From positions 8,466,001 through 8,530,000 of the forward strand of contig NZ_CP108430.1 in the NCBI RefSeq assembly GCF_041435335.1: a DNA stretch of 64,000 nucleotides, given 5' to 3'. The position numbers and the translations under genes are program-made. Each line of letters begins with the position of its first letter. Position 1 is the first letter of the stretch. The notes below the pieces were generated by a model, which was given only the letters and a program-made list of their open reading frames with translations, made no database searches and was not told the DNA's origin. Origin of the DNA: Streptomyces sp. NBC_01283 (lineage in GTDB: Bacteria > Actinomycetota > Actinomycetes > Streptomycetales > Streptomycetaceae). Positions 1 through 9,000 of this stretch are shown one piece after another.

Positions 1-1
1 T

Positions 2-1093
2 GAACCCGTCCTCGACCCGGGCGCCGCCGGGCGCCTCTACCTCGGTTACCCCGAGTCCAACTCCTCCGTGCAGCTCAACGACATCACGCAGCAACTGCGC
101 GACCAGGCGCTCCGACAGCACGAGATCGAGATGGACCACCTCCTCGTCCAGTCGGGCATCGCGCTGGCGATCATGGCGGTGATCGCGATCGGACTCGGCT
201 GGGTGGTCGCCGGGCGCGTGCTGCGTCCGCTGCGCACGATGACGGGCAGCATTCATCGCATCTCGGCCCGGAACATGCACGAGCGGCTCGCCGTCGTCGG
301 CCCCGCCGACGAGCTGAAGGACCTCGCCGACACCGTCGACGGACTCCTCGGCCGGCTGGAGACCGCCCTCGACTCCCACAAGCGTTTCGTCGCCAACGCC
401 GCGCACGAGCTGCGGACGCCGCTGACGCTGGAGCACGCGCTCCTTGAGGAGTCCCTCATCGACCGCGACGCCACCCGCGAGTCGTTCCGGTCGAACTTCG
501 AACGGCTCCTGGAGATCAGCAAGCAGCAGGCCCGCCTCCTGGAGTCGCTGCTCACCCTCTCCAGCAGCGAGCGCGGCCTCGACCACCGCGAGCCGCTCGA
601 CCTCGCGGTGATCGCCGAGGAGGTCGTGGAGGCCTCGCGCGGGGAGACCGGGCGGCGCGGGCTGCGCGTGGAGACCACGATCGGGCCCGCCGAGACGTCG
701 GGTGACTCGGCGCTCGTCGAGCGCCTGGTGGCCAATCTCGTCGACAACGCGACCGGCTACAACACCCCCGGCGGGCAGGTGGAGGTCACCACTCGCACCG
801 ACGCGGGACGGGCCGTCGTCGCCGTGGCCAACACCGGGCCCGAGGTGCCGCCGGAGCAGGTGGAGCGGCTCTTCGAACCCTTCCAGCGGCTGGGCCGCAC
901 CGCGGGCGACGGCCATCACGGGCTCGGCCTCTCCATCGTCCGTGCCATCGCCACCGCCCACGATGCCGTGATCGGGGCGCACGCCCTCCCCGGCGGGGGG
1001 CTGGTGGTGGAGGTCTCCTTCCCGCCCCGCACGGAACGACCCCAACGGGCTCTGGAAATTGAGCAGTTGGACGATGACCCGGTCATACGTTGA
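2..1093 (+). CDS. Sensor histidine kinase, 5'-truncated by window edge
   Basis: The reading frame is open to the first base, so the N-terminus (first membrane helix and most of the sensor loop) lies outside the window. What remains is a short extracytoplasmic piece, one hydrophobic membrane helix (about 155-225), a HAMP linker, a HisKA dimerisation domain with the H-box AHELRTPL (about 403-426), and a HATPase domain with an N-box NLVDNATGYN and a glycine box GLGLSIV near 920. This is the usual order for a class I membrane sensor kinase that phosphorylates a response regulator. Its partner regulator would lie to the left. Glycopeptide clusters often contain VanS-like kinases, but nothing visible makes this one VanS specifically. 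It ends 107 bp before the DAHP synthase start. Function as a kinase is sure; the signal is unknown. Confidence 0.9.
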   Translation, partial: EPVLDPGAAGRLYLGYPESNSSVQLNDITQQLRDQALRQHEIEMDHLLVQSGIALAIMAVIAIGLGWVVAGRVLRPLRTMTGSIHRISARNMHERLAVVGPADELKDLADTVDGLLGRLETALDSHKRFVANAAHELRTPLTLEHALLEESLIDRDATRESFRSNFERLLEISKQQARLLESLLTLSSSERGLDHREPLDLAVIAEEVVEASRGETGRRGLRVETTIGPAETSGDSALVERLVANLVDNATGYNTPGGQVEVTTRTDAGRAVVAVANTGPEVPPEQVERLFEPFQRLGRTAGDGHHGLGLSIVRAIATAHDAVIGAHALPGGGLVVEVSFPPRTERPQRALEIEQLDDDPVIR

Positions 1094-1200
1094 GCGGCGG
1101 ACCGCGAACTCCTAACGTTGTGGCGGCGCCTGAAGGATCCCCCCGTCCGCATGGGCAGCCGGACATGGCAGAGCTGTCCCCAGCAACGGGAGGAACCCCC

Positions 1201-2256
1201 ATGGTCGTCGTGATGGCCCCCGAGGCCACCCAGCAGGACGTGGACGCGGTCGTCGAACTGGTGCGGGCGGCGGGCGGTGACGCGTTCGTCAGCCGTGGCG
1301 TGACCCGCACCATCGTCGGCCTGGTGGGAGACGTCGAGGCGTTCGATGCCCTCAATCTGTCCAACCGCCGCGGTGTCCTGGACGTCGTACGGATCTCGGT
1401 GCCCTACAAACTGGTCAGCCGGGAGCACCACCCCGACCGGTCCGTGATCAGGGTCGGCGGCGTGCCCATCGGACCGGACACCCTGACCGTGATCGCGGGA
1501 CCGTGCGCGGTGGAGAGCCCCGAACAGACCCTGGCCGCCGCGCACATGGCCAAGGCGGCGGGTGCCGCGCTGCTGCGCGGCGGGGCGTTCAAACCGCGCA
1601 CCTCCCCGTACGCCTACCAGGGTCTCGGCGAAAGGGGGCTGCGGATACTCGCCGACGTCAGGGACGAGACGGGACTCCCGGTCGTCACCGAGGTCATCGA
1701 CCCGGCCAGCGTCGAACTGGTCGCCCCCTACGCGGACATGCTGCAGGTCGGCACCCGCAACATGCACAACTTCGCGCTCCTGCAGGCGGTCGGCGCGGCC
1801 GGGCGTCCCGTTCTGCTCAAGCGCGGATTCGGCGCCACGATCGAGGAGTGGCTGATGGCCGCGGAGTACATCGCGCAGCGGGGCAACCTCGACATCGTGC
1901 TCTGCGAGCGCGGCATCCGTACCTTCGAGACCGCCACCCGCAACACCCTGGACATCAGCGCCGTGCCGGTCGTCCAGCGCCTCTCACACCTGCCGGTGAT
2001 CGTGGACCCCTCGCACTCGGGCGGCCGCCGGGACCTCGTCGTCCCCCTCACCCGGGCCGCCCTCGCCGTCGGCGCCGACGGCGTCATGATCGACGTACAT
2101 CCCGACCCCAAGACGGCGCTCTGCGACGGGAATCAGGCCGTCACCCGGGCGGAGATCGGCGAGCTCGCGAACATCGCCCAGGTCATGTCGCCGCTGATGG
2201 GCCGCACGCTCACACAGCCGGCGGCGGCCGCCGGGGTCGGTTCCGGCGCCCGCTAG
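1201..2256 (+). CDS. 3-deoxy-7-phosphoheptulonate (DAHP) synthase, AroF type with N-terminal ACT-like region
   Basis: Condenses phosphoenolpyruvate and erythrose 4-phosphate, the first step of the shikimate pathway, and so feeds tyrosine, 4-hydroxyphenylpyruvate and tryptophan. The 351-residue protein has a short regulatory-type N-terminal region (AGGDAFVSRGVTRTIVGLVGD) followed by the barrel with family blocks AGPCAVES, LLRGGAFKPRTSPY, MLQVGTRNMHNF, LKRGFGATIEEW and IVDPSHSGG. The start is the ATG preceded by GGGAGGA (1188-1194); the frame also extends upstream to a TTG at 1090, but that lacks a good ribosome site. Its position next to the regulator and the Hpg genes indicates a cluster-dedicated copy raising aromatic flux, as in other glycopeptide clusters. 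The family call is firm; dedication to the cluster is inferred from location. Confidence 0.93.
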   Translation: MVVVMAPEATQQDVDAVVELVRAAGGDAFVSRGVTRTIVGLVGDVEAFDALNLSNRRGVLDVVRISVPYKLVSREHHPDRSVIRVGGVPIGPDTLTVIAGPCAVESPEQTLAAAHMAKAAGAALLRGGAFKPRTSPYAYQGLGERGLRILADVRDETGLPVVTEVIDPASVELVAPYADMLQVGTRNMHNFALLQAVGAAGRPVLLKRGFGATIEEWLMAAEYIAQRGNLDIVLCERGIRTFETATRNTLDISAVPVVQRLSHLPVIVDPSHSGGRRDLVVPLTRAALAVGADGVMIDVHPDPKTALCDGNQAVTRAEIGELANIAQVMSPLMGRTLTQPAAAAGVGSGAR

Positions 2257-2349
2257 GGGTGAATAGGGGTTCCCGGCCCTAGATCCATTCTGCTAGTGAG
2301 GGGTACCAGGCCGATAAGCGCGTTGTTAGGGTGAGCGTGGTTCGGCCAG

Positions 2350-2388
2350 CGGGATTTCGTTCCACCTCAGGAACGGAGCGGAATCCCG
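2350..2388. other. Two-part imperfect hairpin
   Basis: Outer arms CGGGATT (2350-2356) and AATCCCG (2382-2388) and inner arms CGTTCC (2358-2363) and GGAACG (2370-2375) are perfectly complementary, with a six-base loop and an asymmetric bulge on the right. It could be an operator or an RNA element in the leader. There is no T-run. Confidence 0.5.
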
Positions 2389-2456
2389 ACGGAGGGGAAG
2401 TGGCGCCGAGTGCGGGTGTAATTCTGCGATGCGACGAGAGATGTGCGGCTCGGGCT

Positions 2457-2477
2457 CATCACCGCGTGGCGGTGATG
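2457..2477. terminator. Perfect 9-bp hairpin, terminator-like
   Basis: CATCACCGC and GCGGTGATG flank a three-base loop GTG. The shape fits a rho-independent terminator of the T-less actinobacterial kind for the DAHP synthase transcript, or a structure in the regulator leader. Confidence 0.45.
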
Positions 2478-2497
2478 TATTTCCGCGTACCTCGTCC

Positions 2498-2518
2498 TTC
2501 GCCCGAACACCGGGCGAA
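2498..2518. other. Perfect 8-bp hairpin in regulator leader
   Basis: TTCGCCCG and CGGGCGAA flank a five-base loop. It is the third hairpin in the leader, about 125 bp before the regulator start. Confidence 0.4.
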
Positions 2519-2641
2519 CCAGCCTTCTGAGCGCGCGTCAGCTTTCACTTCATGGTCGATCTCTCCCGAACTCTGCGCCGATCCTGACCGGCGGGTGGTC
2601 AAGTGCGCACGGGAGACATCAGATCACTAGGGGGATTTCAG

Positions 2642-3625
2642 TTGGCAATACCTGGGCATGCGCAGATCGACCAACTCATGGTCGTCGAAGTGGAGATCGG
2701 TTCACTGTCGACGGCCGACTCGCCGCGAATTTCCGGAATAGACCAGGAACACGTGGAGGCGCTCGCAGTGGTGCAGAGCCCACTGCCGCCCATCACCGTG
2801 CACCGCTCGACCATGCGCGTCATCGACGGACTGCACCGCGTGCGGGCCGCCGAGCTGCGAGGACAGCGCAAGATCGCGGTGAAGTTCTTCGAAGGGGACA
2901 CGGCCGACGCGTTCGTGCTGGCCGTCGAGTCCAACGTCACGCACGGTCTGCCGCTGACCACGGCGGACAGGAAGAGCGCGGCCGGGCGCATCATCGCCTC
3001 GCATCCGCAGTGGTCGGACCGGATGATCGCGTCCGTCAGCGGCATCGCACCGGGGACCGTCGCGGAGATCCGCAGACGGGCCCCGGCCCAACAGGCCGGC
3101 GAAGCGAGCAGGATCGGCCACGACGGCCGGGTGCGCCCGGTCAACGGGACCGAGGGGCGCAGGGTGGCGAGCGAACTCATCGCCGAGAAGCCGCATCTGT
3201 CCCTGCGTCAGGTCGCGCGCGTCGCGTCCATCTCCCCGGAGACGGTCCGCGACGTACGCAACCGGATGATGCGGGGCGAGGACCCGCTGCCGCAGCGCGG
3301 GAAACGGGGCGGCGGCGAAGTCCTCGCGAGCGCACCGAGGCACGGCGGCGGACCCACCGCCGTGCCCGACCGCGACGCGGGACAGGACCGTGCCACGGTC
3401 CTCAAGCGCCTCAACGCGGACCCGGCGCTGCGCTTCAGCGAGACGGGCCGCACCCTGCTGCGGCTGCTCAACATCCACACGATCAGTGCGGAGGAGTGGG
3501 ACGAGATCATCGACAAGACCCCGCCGCACTGCGGCCGGATCGTGGCCTACCTGGCCAACGAGTGCGCGGAGATGTGGGCGGAGGTCGCGGTGCGCGTCCA
3601 GCGCAAGGTCGCCGAGACGGCGTAG
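2642..3625 (+). CDS. StrR/Bbr/Tei15*-type pathway-specific transcriptional activator
   Basis: This family switches on aminoglycoside and glycopeptide clusters by binding a long-spaced inverted repeat. The protein starts with the ParB/sulfiredoxin-like fold typical of StrR proteins (LPPITVHRSTMRVIDGLHRVRAAELRG) and carries a central helix-turn-helix (SLRQVARVASISPETVRDVRNRM). I prefer the TTG start at 2642 because AGGGGGA (2629-2635) sits six bases upstream, and the resulting 327 residues match the length I recall for glycopeptide homologues. An in-frame GTG at 2603 would add 13 residues and is less well supported. A canonical operator lies 9 bp after the stop codon, so its main target is the exporter/NRPS operon downstream. 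No TTA codon is seen in this gene. Confidence 0.92.
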   Translation: MAIPGHAQIDQLMVVEVEIGSLSTADSPRISGIDQEHVEALAVVQSPLPPITVHRSTMRVIDGLHRVRAAELRGQRKIAVKFFEGDTADAFVLAVESNVTHGLPLTTADRKSAAGRIIASHPQWSDRMIASVSGIAPGTVAEIRRRAPAQQAGEASRIGHDGRVRPVNGTEGRRVASELIAEKPHLSLRQVARVASISPETVRDVRNRMMRGEDPLPQRGKRGGGEVLASAPRHGGGPTAVPDRDAGQDRATVLKRLNADPALRFSETGRTLLRLLNIHTISAEEWDEIIDKTPPHCGRIVAYLANECAEMWAEVAVRVQRKVAETA

Positions 3626-3633
3626 GACACCGT

Positions 3634-3670
3634 CGGCGTCCAACCGAGCGGATTGCCCGGTTGGACGCCG
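3634..3670. promoter_or_regulatory. StrR/Bbr-type operator (perfect 13-bp inverted repeat, 11-bp spacer)
   Basis: CGGCGTCCAACCG (3634-3646) and CGGTTGGACGCCG (3658-3670) are exact reverse complements separated by 11 bp. Read as half-sites this is GTCCAA-N17-TTGGAC, the pattern I recall for the balhimycin regulator Bbr, and the arms with an 11-bp gap also fit the StrR consensus (GTTCGACTG-N11-CAGTCGAAC, 6 of 9 positions per arm). It lies between the regulator gene and the exporter/NRPS operon. A second reading is a terminator for the regulator, but the spacing matches the operator too well for that alone. Confidence 0.78.
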
Positions 3671-3730
3671 GTCCCGTGCACGAAGGAAATTCTTGATGCG
3701 AGCATCACCGTGCCCGTTCGGTGAGCTTTC

Positions 3731-3758
3731 ACCTGTCCAAAAGCTTTTACCTGTCCAA
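3731..3758. repeat. Direct repeat of GTCCAA half-sites
   Basis: ACCTGTCCAA occurs at 3731-3740 and again at 3749-3758, an 18-bp period, separated by sequence around the palindrome AAAAGCTTTT (3739-3748). Both copies contain GTCCAA, the operator half-site, but no TTGGAC partner at the expected distance. They may be accessory regulator contacts in the promoter region. Confidence 0.45.
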
Positions 3759-3766
3759 GTCGTGAG

Positions 3767-3807
3767 TTCCGTGCTGCCCGTTCCGTGATTTCCGTGCTGC
3801 CCGTTCC
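3767..3807. repeat. 18-bp direct repeat upstream of exporter gene
   Basis: TTCCGTGCTGCCCGTTCC occurs at 3767-3784 and 3790-3807, a 23-bp period, within the intergenic region (3626-3938) that should carry the promoter of the exporter/NRPS operon. Function unknown; it could be slippage-derived or a factor-binding site. Confidence 0.6.
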
Positions 3808-3938
3808 CGGACATTGCCCTGCCCAATTGAGGGCCTGGATGGCGGGAATGCAGAAAGGTATCGTCCTCCGGGTGAGTGCATCTCATGACCTACCAGCGGG
3901 CCCCATTCCGTAATGCCGAGGCAGGAGGATTCCGTCGC

Positions 3939-5990
3939 GTGTTGATCACCCAAGGACCTGGTGGACCTACCGTCGGAGGGCCCCAATCAGGGGCCCAGAA
4001 GCAATCGCTCCGGCCGGGATCAGTGCGCCGGGCGATGTCCTACATGAAGCCGCACAAGCTGGCGTTCGCCTTTCTGCTGATGACCACCGTGGTGGATTCC
4101 CTCATCATCGTTTCGACGCCTTTGCTGCTCAAAAAGATCATCGACGACGGAATACTCAAGGACGACTCGGGGCTCATCGTCACCGTCGCCCTCGTCGTGG
4201 CGGGACTCGCCGTCGTCGACGCGGGCGCGCAGCTCGTGCAGAGCTATTTCTCCGGGCGCATCGGGCAGGGCGTGAGCCACGATCTGCGGGTCGAGGCCTT
4301 CAAGCACGTCCAGCGGCAGCCGATGGCGTTCTTCACCCGGACCCAGACGGGGCTGCTCGCCAGCCGCCTCAACGGCGACGTCATGCTCGCCCAGCAGGCC
4401 CTCACCACGATGCTGGTCTCCGCGACCAGCGTGCTGACCGTGCTCCTGGTCCTCGCCGAGATGTTCTATCTGTCCTGGCTCATCAGCCTGATCGCCATCG
4501 CCATGCTCCCCGTCTTCATCGTGCCCGGCATCTACGTGGGGCGGCGCCTGCAGTACTACTCCAGGGCGCAGATGCAGGCCAACGGCGAGCTGGGCGGCAT
4601 CATCAACGAGCGCTTCAACGTGGGCGGGGCGATGCTCGCCAAGCTCTTCGGGCGCCCGCGCGAAGAGGCGGCCGCATTCGAGGCCCGGGCGGGTGAGGTG
4701 CGCCAGGTCGGCATCGTCTGGACGGTGTACAGCAGGCTGTCCTTCGTCTTCATGGCGCTGCTCGCGTCCCTGGCGACCGCCCTCGTCTACGGCGTCGGCG
4801 GACGTCTGGTGCTCGACGACGTGTTCCGCATCGGCACGCTGGTGGCCCTGGCCGCGCTGCTCGGCCGGCTCTACGGGCCCATCACCCAGCTGTCCAGCCT
4901 GCAGTCCAACGCGCTGACCGCGATGGTCAGCTTCGACCGGATCTTCGAGGTCCTCGACCTCAAGCCCCTCATCGAGGAGAAGCCGGACCCGGCCGCCCTC
5001 AGCGCGCCGGGCGACGGACCCGCGCCGGAGATCGAGTTCGACCAGGTGTCCTTCCGGTATCCGCGCGCCAGCGACGTGTCCCTGGCCTCGCTGGAGTCCA
5101 ACGCCCTCTCGGCGGTCGAGCGGGCCAAGGAGACGGCGGAGGTGCTCCACGGGATGACCTTCCGGGTGCCCGCGGGGAAACTCACGGCCCTCGTCGGCCC
5201 GTCGGGCGGCGGCAAGACCACCACCACCCATCTGGTGTCCCGGCTCTACGACCCGACGTCGGGAAGCGTCCGCATCGACGGCCACGACCTCCGCGACGTC
5301 AGCCTCGACTCGCTGCGCGACGTCGTCGGCGTGGTCAGCCAGGACGCGCACTTCTACCACGACACGATCCGCGTGAACCTGTCCTACGCACGCCCCGAGG
5401 CCACGCAGCGCGATCTGCTGCGCGCCTGTGACGCGGCCCAGATCGGCGACCTGATCCGGTCGCTGCCCAGCGGCCTCGACACGGTGGTCGGCGACCGCGG
5501 CTACCGGCTCTCCGGCGGCGAGAAACAACGCCTCGCCCTCGCCCGGCTGCTCCTGAAGGCTCCCTCCGTCGTGGTGCTCGACGAGGCCACCGCACATCTG
5601 GACTCCGAGTCCGAGGCGGCCATCCAGCGGGCGCTGACCACCGCGTTACGGGACAGGACCTCCCTGGTGATCGCCCACCGGCTGTCCACCATCCGTGAGG
5701 CGGACCAGATCCTCGTCATCGATGAGGGCGAGGTCCGCGAGAGCGGCACACACGACGAACTCCTGGCGGCGGGAGGGCTCTACGCCGAGCTCTACCACAC
5801 GCAGTTCAACCGCCCCAGCACCAATGGAGCGGGCCCCGACGCCCACAAGGAGCGGGTGCTGCACGGGCCGGTCCTCGGCGGCGGCCCCGTCCTGGGCGGA
5901 AGCGGACCCGTGCTCGGTGGCAGCGGGCCGCCGCCGGCCGTCGGCGCCGATCACATCCTGCGCCTCGGTGCCGATCCGGACGAGCGCTGA
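3939..5990 (+). CDS. ABC exporter (TMD-NBD fusion), peptide antibiotic export
   Basis: A half-size ABC exporter expected to work as a homodimer and to move the finished peptide across the membrane, as the equivalent gene does in glycopeptide clusters. It has a six-helix membrane domain (about residues 35-310) and a nucleotide-binding domain with Walker [10 protein letters not shown] (about 420), signature LSGGEKQR (about 524) and Walker B VVVLDEAT. An extra helical insert (about 25 residues) follows the A-loop strand. The GTG at 3939 has AGGAGGA nine bases upstream and gives 683 residues; a GTG at 3876 in the same frame lacks a ribosome site. A TTA codon at 5646-5648 makes translation bldA-dependent. 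The C-terminus ends in a short GPVLGGS-type repeat. It is first in the NRPS operon, 23 bp before the first NRPS gene. Confidence 0.92.
   Translation: MLITQGPGGPTVGGPQSGAQKQSLRPGSVRRAMSYMKPHKLAFAFLLMTTVVDSLIIVSTPLLLKKIIDDGILKDDSGLIVTVALVVAGLAVVDAGAQLVQSYFSGRIGQGVSHDLRVEAFKHVQRQPMAFFTRTQTGLLASRLNGDVMLAQQALTTMLVSATSVLTVLLVLAEMFYLSWLISLIAIAMLPVFIVPGIYVGRRLQYYSRAQMQANGELGGIINERFNVGGAMLAKLFGRPREEAAAFEARAGEVRQVGIVWTVYSRLSFVFMALLASLATALVYGVGGRLVLDDVFRIGTLVALAALLGRLYGPITQLSSLQSNALTAMVSFDRIFEVLDLKPLIEEKPDPAALSAPGDGPAPEIEFDQVSFRYPRASDVSLASLESNALSAVERAKETAEVLHGMTFRVPAGKLTALVGPSGGGKTTTTHLVSRLYDPTSGSVRIDGHDLRDVSLDSLRDVVGVVSQDAHFYHDTIRVNLSYARPEATQRDLLRACDAAQIGDLIRSLPSGLDTVVGDRGYRLSGGEKQRLALARLLLKAPSVVVLDEATAHLDSESEAAIQRALTTALRDRTSLVIAHRLSTIREADQILVIDEGEVRESGTHDELLAAGGLYAELYHTQFNRPSTNGAGPDAHKERVLHGPVLGGGPVLGGSGPVLGGSGPPPAVGADHILRLGADPDER
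5866..5931 (+). repeat. In-frame GPVLGG(S/G) repeat at exporter C-terminus
   Basis: Three consecutive near-heptad units [21 protein letters not shown] and then GPP encode a flexible Gly/Pro tail after the nucleotide-binding domain. The DNA copies differ at synonymous positions, so the repeat is not brand new. Confidence 0.6.
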
Positions 5991-6013
5991 GCGCCTGCCT
6001 GAAGGGGGAACCG

Positions 6014-9000
6014 GTGGAGTCGTCGATGGTGACGGAGCTGATCGCCGCACGGGTGGAGTCAACGCCCGGCGCGGTGGCGGTCGAAGGCGAACGGACGCTG
6101 TCGTACGGGGAGTTGTGGGCGGAGTCGGGGCAGTGGGCGGCCTATCTGGCCGCGCTCGGTGTCGGCCGCGGTGACCGTGTCGCCGTGGTGATGGAGCGGT
6201 CACCCGACTTGGTGGCGCTGCTCCTGGGCGTCTGGCGGGCGGGCGCCGCCTACCTCCCCGTGGACGCGGGCTCCCCGGCGCCGCGCGTCACCTTCGTCAT
6301 CGAGGACGCGGCGCCCGCGGTGGTGCTGTGCACGCGGGAGAGCCGGAGCGTGCTCCCGCAGGGCGCCGCCGTGCAGATGGTGGACGACCCGCGGGTGCGG
6401 GCGGCGATCGCCGCGTACGACGGCCGCGACGTGCACACGCCGGTGGGCGTGCGGGACGCGGCGTACGTGATGTACACCTCGGGTTCGACCGGGGTGCCCA
6501 AGGGCGTCGCGGTGCCGCACGGGAGCGTGGCGGCGCTCGTGGGCGAGAACGGCTGGGCGGTCGGCCCGGACGACGCGGTCCTCATGCATGCCCCGCACTC
6601 CTTCGACGTGACGCTGTTCGAGGTGTGGGTGCCGCTCGCCGCCGGTGGGCGCGTGGTGATCGCCGGGCCGGGCGTGGTGGACGGCCGCCGGGTGCGCGAG
6701 CACGTGCGGAACGGTGTGACCGCCCTGCACGTGACCGCGGGTTCGTTCCGCGTCATGGCCGAGGAGTCCCCGGACTGCTTCACCGGATTGCGCGAGGTGC
6801 TGACCGGCGGGGACGTCGTGCCGCCCGGATCAGTGGCCCGTGTGCGCGAGGCCTGCCCGGACGTGACCGTCCGCCACCTCTACGGGCCGACCGAGACGAC
6901 CCTGTGCGCGACCTGGCATGTGCTGGGGCCGGGCGACCAAGCGGACTCCGTGCTCCCGATCGGGCGCCCGCTGCCCCGTCGGCAGGCCTTCGTGCTCGAC
7001 GCGGAGCTGCGGCCGGTGCCGGTCGGCACCGTCGGGGAGCTGTACGTGGCGGGGCCGAGCCTCGCGCAGGGCTACTGGAACCGGTACGGACCGACCGCGG
7101 AGCGCTTCGTGGCCTGCCCCCACGCGCCGGGGGAGCGGATGTACCGCACCGGCGACCTGGTGCGCGAGAGCGACGCCGGGGAGCTCCTGTTCGCAGGGCG
7201 CGCGGACAGCCAGGTCAAAGTGCGGGGATTCCGCGTCGAGTTGGGTGAGGTGGAGGCGGCGCTGGCCGCTCACCCCGCCGTGGCCCAGGCGGTCGTCGTC
7301 GCCCGCGAGGACCGGCAGGGCGAGCGCCGGCTGGTCGGCTATGTCGTCCCCGAGGACCCGCGGGCCCCGCAGGACCTGGACCCCCGCGCCGTACGCGACA
7401 CCATCGCCGAGACGTTGCCCGAGTACATGGTCCCCGCCGCCGTCCTCACCCTGGACAGCCTCCCGGTGACCCGCAACGGCAAGGTCGACCGCGAGGCCCT
7501 GCCCGCACCGGACTTCGCGGCGAAGGTCACCGGGCGCGCGCCCCGAACCGAGACCGAGGCGCTCCTGTGCGACCTGATGGCGGAGCTGCTCGGCCTGGAA
7601 CGCGTCGGCACCGAGGACAGCTTCTTCGAGCTGGGCGGCGACTCGATCATGTCGATGCAACTGGCCGCACGGGCCCGCCGCGTCCACCTGTTCTTCCGGG
7701 CGGAGGACGTCTTCGAGCACGCGACACCGGAGGCCCTCGCCGCGGTCGCCCGGTCCGGGCAGCAGGAGACCACCGGCCAAGTGCACAGTGCCGGGATGCT
7801 CGTGGACGACCTCACGGAGGACGAGACCGCCCGGCTGCGGGCCGCGGTGCCCGGCATGACGGACGTATGGCCGCTGTCGCCGTTGCAGGAGGGGCTGCTC
7901 TTCCACGCGACCTTCGCCGAGGACGGACCTGACGTGTACGCGAGCCAGCGGACGCTGGCCCTCGACGGCCCCCTCGACGTGGAGCGGTTACGTATCTCGT
8001 GGCGGACGCTGCTCGCCCGGCACGCGGTGCTGCGCGCGAGCTTCCACCAGCGTGACTCGGGGCAGACGGTCCAAGTCATCGCGGACGGTGTCGAGTTGCG
8101 CTGGCGGGAGGCCGACCTGTCGGAACTGCCGCAGGGCGAGGTGCCCGCCGAGGTGGCACGCCTTGCCCAGGCCGAGCGCGCCGAGAAGTTCGATCTCCGC
8201 GCGGCGCCGCTGCTGCGGCTGCTCCTCATACGCCTGGGTGCCGGCCGGCACCACCAGATCGTCACCGTCCACCACTCACTCGTGGACGGCTGGTCCACCG
8301 ACGTCGTCTTCGCCGAGCTGTCCGAGGTGTACGCGGCAGGCGGCGACGGCCGGCTGCTGCCCGCCACGGCGTCGTACCAGGAGTACCTGACCTGGCTCGC
8401 CCGGCAGGACAGGGAAGCGGCCCGCGAGGCCTGGCGCGCGGCCTTCGCCGGGGCGGACGAGCCGACGCTGGTGGCGCCCGAGGATTTGGCCGGGGCGCCG
8501 GTCGCGCCGGACCCCGTGCCGTTCGAACTCTCCGCCGAACTCACTCGCGGTGTCGCGGAGTTGGCGCGCTCCCAGGGCGTGACCCTCAACACGGTCGTGC
8601 AGGGCGCGTGGGCCCAGATCCTCGCCAGGCTCGTGGGACGCACGGACGTGGTGTTCGGCACCCCGGTGGCGGGTCGGCCCGCGGACCTGCCGGGCGTCGA
8701 ATCGGCGGTCGGCCTGTTCATCAACACCGTGCCTGTACGCGTGAGCCTGGCGGCGGACCAGTCGGTCGCCGGAATGCTCGCGGACCTGCGGGAGCGGCAG
8801 ATCGCATTGATGGCCCGGCAGCACCTGGGCCTGCGGGAGATCCGTCAACTGGCCGGTCCGGGCTCGGTGTTCGACACGCTCGTGGTCTTCGAGAACCTCC
8901 CCAAGACGTCGGACAGCGCAGGAACCGGCACCGACCTGGCCATCCGTACCCTCGGGGAGCCCGAGGACAGGGGCCACTACCCGATGGCGCTGATCGTGGT

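Larger units (their letters stand above)
2257..2641. promoter_or_regulatory. 385-bp structured intergenic leader upstream of the StrR-type regulator
   Basis: I see no convincing gene here. The stretch holds three separate inverted repeats (listed individually) between the DAHP synthase stop and the regulator. The first or second could end transcription from the DAHP gene; none has a clear T-run, which is common in Streptomyces. It must also hold the promoter of the regulator. The base composition is visibly less GC-rich than the flanking genes. Confidence 0.6.

Noticed and set aside
2331..2630. 99-residue open frame between the DAHP synthase and the regulator
   Set aside because: No family likeness, odd composition, overlaps the hairpins and the regulator start; more likely leader DNA.
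3739..3748. AAAAGCTTTT palindrome as an operator
   Set aside because: Too short and low in specificity on its own; recorded only as part of the direct-repeat region.
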